Below are positions 5,823 to 7,933 of a stretch of DNA of 7,933 nt, in pieces; the first letter of the stretch is position 1; each line of letters starts with the position of its first letter. The notes beneath the pieces were generated by a model. The model had not been told where the DNA came from and did not search any database. It saw only the letters and a program-made list of their open reading frames with translations. Source of the stretch: Spirochaetaceae bacterium. Lineage in GTDB: Bacteria; Spirochaetota; Spirochaetia; PWKH01. The stretch is taken from contig PWNW01000180.1 of NCBI GenBank assembly GCA_003557605.1, forward strand, positions 1 to 7,933, written 5' to 3'. Position numbers and translations under genes: made by a program.

Positions 5823-6878
5823 ATGAATTACCAGGACCATCCCCACAGAAGATACAATCCCCTGAGCGATCAATGGATAAAAGTTTCACCCCATAGGACA
5901 AAGAGACACTGGCAGGGACAGAGGGAGCATGCCCGTCACCCCGACACCCCTTCCTATGATCCCGGATGCTACCTCTGTCCCGGAAACAGCAGGGCCGGCA
6001 ACCTGAAAAATCCTGTGTATGAACGCACTTTTGCCTTCGACAACGACTTTGCCGCACTGCTGAGCAGCACACCGGAGGGCGTATCAGTAAGCGAGGGGCC
6101 CGCAGGGCTTCTGCAGGCGAAGACCGAACGGGGCAGATGCCGGGTTATCTGCTTCTCGCCGAGACATGATCTCACTATGGCCCGGATGAGCATCGAGGAA
6201 ATTTCCAATGTAGTAACCCTCTGGCAGCAGGAATACCAGCTGCTTGGAGATGAACCCTACATCTCCCATGTGCAGATATTTGAAAACCGGGGTGACGCTA
6301 TGGGCGCATCCAATCCCCATCCCCACGGACAGATCTGGGCTGATGAGTTTATCCCCGACATCCCCTTGAAGGAACTGATGCAGCAGTCACAGTACCATGA
6401 GGTGCATGGATCCTCCATGCTCAGCGATTATCTTGCCTATGAGCTGGAAGAGAAAACCCGGATTGTCTACCGAAACAGCACCTGGGCTGTTGTGGTGCCC
6501 TACTGGGCAGTCTGGCCCTATGAGGTGCTTGTGCTGCCCATGCGGCCCATTTCCCGAATCACCGACCTGTCTGAACAGGAGCATTACGGTCTTGCTGAGG
6601 CTCTGAGGATTCTCTGCATCCGCTATGACAACCTGTTCCTTACCCCCTTCCCCTACTCCATGGGCATCCATCAGCACCCGACAGGATCACAGGTCTTTTC
6701 TGGAACGCAGCTGCACCTGCACTACTTTCCTCCGCTTCTGAGAAGTGCGGAGGTAAGAAAATTTATGGTGGGATACGAAATGCTCGCTATGGTTCAGAGG
6801 GACATCACCGCAGAACAGAGTGCACAGCAGCTCAGGGAGCTTCCTGAACAGCATTATCTTCAGGAGGCGCATGCATGA
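5823..6878 (+). CDS. galT: galactose-1-phosphate uridylyltransferase
   Basis: GalT transfers UMP from UDP-glucose to galactose-1-phosphate, giving UDP-galactose and glucose-1-phosphate in the Leloir pathway, in the cytoplasm. The 351 residues match the E. coli-type enzyme (348), starting with the typical HPHRRYNPLSDQWIKVSPHR. The active-site motif NPHPHGQ spans residues 164-170; by family knowledge the second His of HPH (His168) is the uridylylated nucleophile. The zinc ligands expected from E. coli are present (Cys49, Cys52, His115, His166), as are the second-metal residues (Glu184, His283, His298, His300). The C-terminal HLHYFPPLLRS is also characteristic. The ATG at 5823 has GGAGG (5810-5814) eight bases upstream. 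It is the first gene of the operon after the repressor-controlled promoter, and its stop overlaps the galK start in ATGA. Confidence 0.98.
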   Translation: MNYQDHPHRRYNPLSDQWIKVSPHRTKRHWQGQREHARHPDTPSYDPGCYLCPGNSRAGNLKNPVYERTFAFDNDFAALLSSTPEGVSVSEGPAGLLQAKTERGRCRVICFSPRHDLTMARMSIEEISNVVTLWQQEYQLLGDEPYISHVQIFENRGDAMGASNPHPHGQIWADEFIPDIPLKELMQQSQYHEVHGSSMLSDYLAYELEEKTRIVYRNSTWAVVVPYWAVWPYEVLVLPMRPISRITDLSEQEHYGLAEALRILCIRYDNLFLTPFPYSMGIHQHPTGSQVFSGTQLHLHYFPPLLRSAEVRKFMVGYEMLAMVQRDITAEQSAQQLRELPEQHYLQEAHA

Positions 6879-7933
6879 ACGCTCAGCTCATTCCCGATAA
6901 AACCCTTCAGGAGCTCTACGGTGATTCATCCGATCTGCAGAGCATGAGGGATCGCTTCATTTCCCTGGAAAAAACCCATCTTGCGCTGTTCAGGGATGCA
7001 GAAAGCCCCATGTTCTTCTCCGTACCCGGCAGGACCGAACTGGGGGGCAACCATACCGACCATAACCATGGAAAGGTGCTGGCCGCCTCTGTTGACCTGG
7101 ACACCATCGGAGCAGTATCAGCTTCATCCTCAACAGAAGCGGTGCTTATCTCAGAGGGGTATCCTGAAGTCCGGGTTGATGTCTCTGATACACAGCAGCG
7201 GGAAGAGGAGCAGGGAACAACCGAAGCCCTGGTGCGCGGCATAGCCCGGTTTTTCCAGGACAGGGGAATTCCTGTGAAGGGATTTCTGGCCAACACCTCT
7301 TCCCGGGTCCTCAAGGGCTCCGGGCTCAGTTCATCCGCCGCTGTGGAGATTATGATCGGTTCCATTTTCAATGAACTCTATGCAGAGGGTTCACTGGAAC
7401 CGGTGGAACTGGCCAAGGCAGGGCAGTTTGCAGAAAACCGCTATTTCGGCAAACCCTCAGGGCTGATGGACCAGATAGCCTGCGCCTGCGGAGGGGCAGC
7501 CTGCATAGACTTCCAGGACCCTGAGCATCCTGTCATTGAGAAGCTGGAGGCTGACTTCGCCTCCATGGGATATGCACTGTGCGTCGTTGATACCGGGGGC
7601 AACCATGCTGACCTGACAGATGCCTATGCATCAATCCCCGGGGAGATGAAAGGTTCTGCTCAGCTCTTCGGGAAGGACCATCTGAGACAGCTTGATGAGC
7701 AGTTCGTCCTTTCCCAAGCACAGACCATCAGAAAGCATTGCGGGGACAGAGCATTTCTAAGATGCCTCCATTTCTTCCAGGATACCAAACGGGCATCACA
7801 GAAGGCAGAGGCCCTCAGCACCCATGATATTGGATCATATCTTGAACTGGTGAGGCAGTCAGGAAGATCTTCAATCCTCCAGCTCCAGAACATCTACCCG
7901 CCCCATCTTCCCGAAGAGCAGGGAATATCTGCA
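6875..7933 (+). CDS. galK: galactokinase, N-terminal part (3' end off the right edge)
   Basis: GalK phosphorylates galactose with ATP to galactose-1-phosphate, the substrate of the upstream GalT. The 353 codons present are open to the edge; relatives of this type are roughly 400-430 residues. The three GHMP-kinase motifs are visible: PGRTELGGNHTDHNHG (51-66, galactose-binding signature), LKGSGLSSSAAVE (146-158, the glycine/serine-rich ATP phosphate loop) and DTGGNHADLTDAY (239-251). The expected catalytic Asp is Asp199 in GLMDQ. Motif 1 reads GGNHTDHN rather than the GEHTDYN of E. coli and human enzymes, which points to a divergent bacterial subgroup. The ATG at 6875 overlaps the galT stop (ATGA), and AGGAGG (6862-6867) lies seven bases upstream inside galT, so translation is probably coupled. 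Confidence 0.96.
   Translation, partial: MNAQLIPDKTLQELYGDSSDLQSMRDRFISLEKTHLALFRDAESPMFFSVPGRTELGGNHTDHNHGKVLAASVDLDTIGAVSASSSTEAVLISEGYPEVRVDVSDTQQREEEQGTTEALVRGIARFFQDRGIPVKGFLANTSSRVLKGSGLSSSAAVEIMIGSIFNELYAEGSLEPVELAKAGQFAENRYFGKPSGLMDQIACACGGAACIDFQDPEHPVIEKLEADFASMGYALCVVDTGGNHADLTDAYASIPGEMKGSAQLFGKDHLRQLDEQFVLSQAQTIRKHCGDRAFLRCLHFFQDTKRASQKAEALSTHDIGSYLELVRQSGRSSILQLQNIYPPHLPEEQGISA

Noticed and set aside
5739..5873. 45-residue N-terminal extension of the LacI-type repressor from an ATG at 5873
   Set aside because: It would run across the operator, both promoters and the start of galT, and places unrelated residues before the HTH. The GTG at 5738 has a strong Shine-Dalgarno.
5719..6072. 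117-residue minus-strand frame across the gal promoter and the galT start
   Set aside because: It overlaps the regulatory region and galT in antisense and has no recognisable motif or good ribosome site.
6871..6873. ATG at 6871 as the galK start
   Set aside because: It is out of frame with the GalK reading frame and only three bases from the AGGAGG. The ATG at 6875 is in frame at seven bases.

Overview
The window is ordinary chromosomal bacterial DNA of roughly even base composition, with compact genes, strong AGGAGG-type ribosome-binding sites and no sign of mobile DNA, tRNA, rRNA or CRISPR. The taxon cannot be fixed from sequence alone. The cysteine-rich cytoplasmic protein and the galT/galK protein types would suit an anaerobic or facultative, sugar-fermenting lineage (a spirochaete or a Firmicute, for example), but this is only inference.

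Layout, left to right. (1) Positions 1-950, minus strand: the N-terminal 316 codons of a class III PLP-dependent aminotransferase that runs off the left edge. (2) Positions 951-1178: an AT-rich intergenic region with a good minus-strand promoter and a curious repeated 16-base motif. (3) Positions 1179-3563, minus strand: a 794-residue protein with a propeller-like beta-rich N-terminal half, an intact PHP-type metallo-phosphoesterase domain and a C-terminal beta domain. Its substrate is unknown. (4) Positions 3564-3775: a divergent intergenic region with two facing promoter-like elements sharing the motif TGTGGTACnnTTCAT. (5) Positions 3776-4669, plus strand: a small mechanosensitive channel of the MscS family. 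(6) Positions 4755-5738, minus strand: a LacI/GalR-family repressor, convergent with mscS. (7) Positions 5823-6878 and 6875 to the right edge, plus strand: galT and galK, translationally coupled by an ATGA overlap.

The best-supported functional unit is the right-hand third, a galactose-utilisation locus of the Leloir pathway. GalK phosphorylates galactose and GalT exchanges galactose-1-phosphate with UDP-glucose. The divergent repressor probably controls both itself and the operon. The 84-base gap between lacI and galT holds a perfect 14-base palindrome with a central CG, overlapping two opposed promoters whose -10 boxes lie on top of each other. No galE, galM or transporter is visible, so the pathway must be completed outside the window.

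No clearly new defence or mobile system is present. The items most worth following are the PHP/propeller protein of unknown substrate, the superimposed bidirectional gal promoter and operator, and the paired motif between the PHP gene and mscS.
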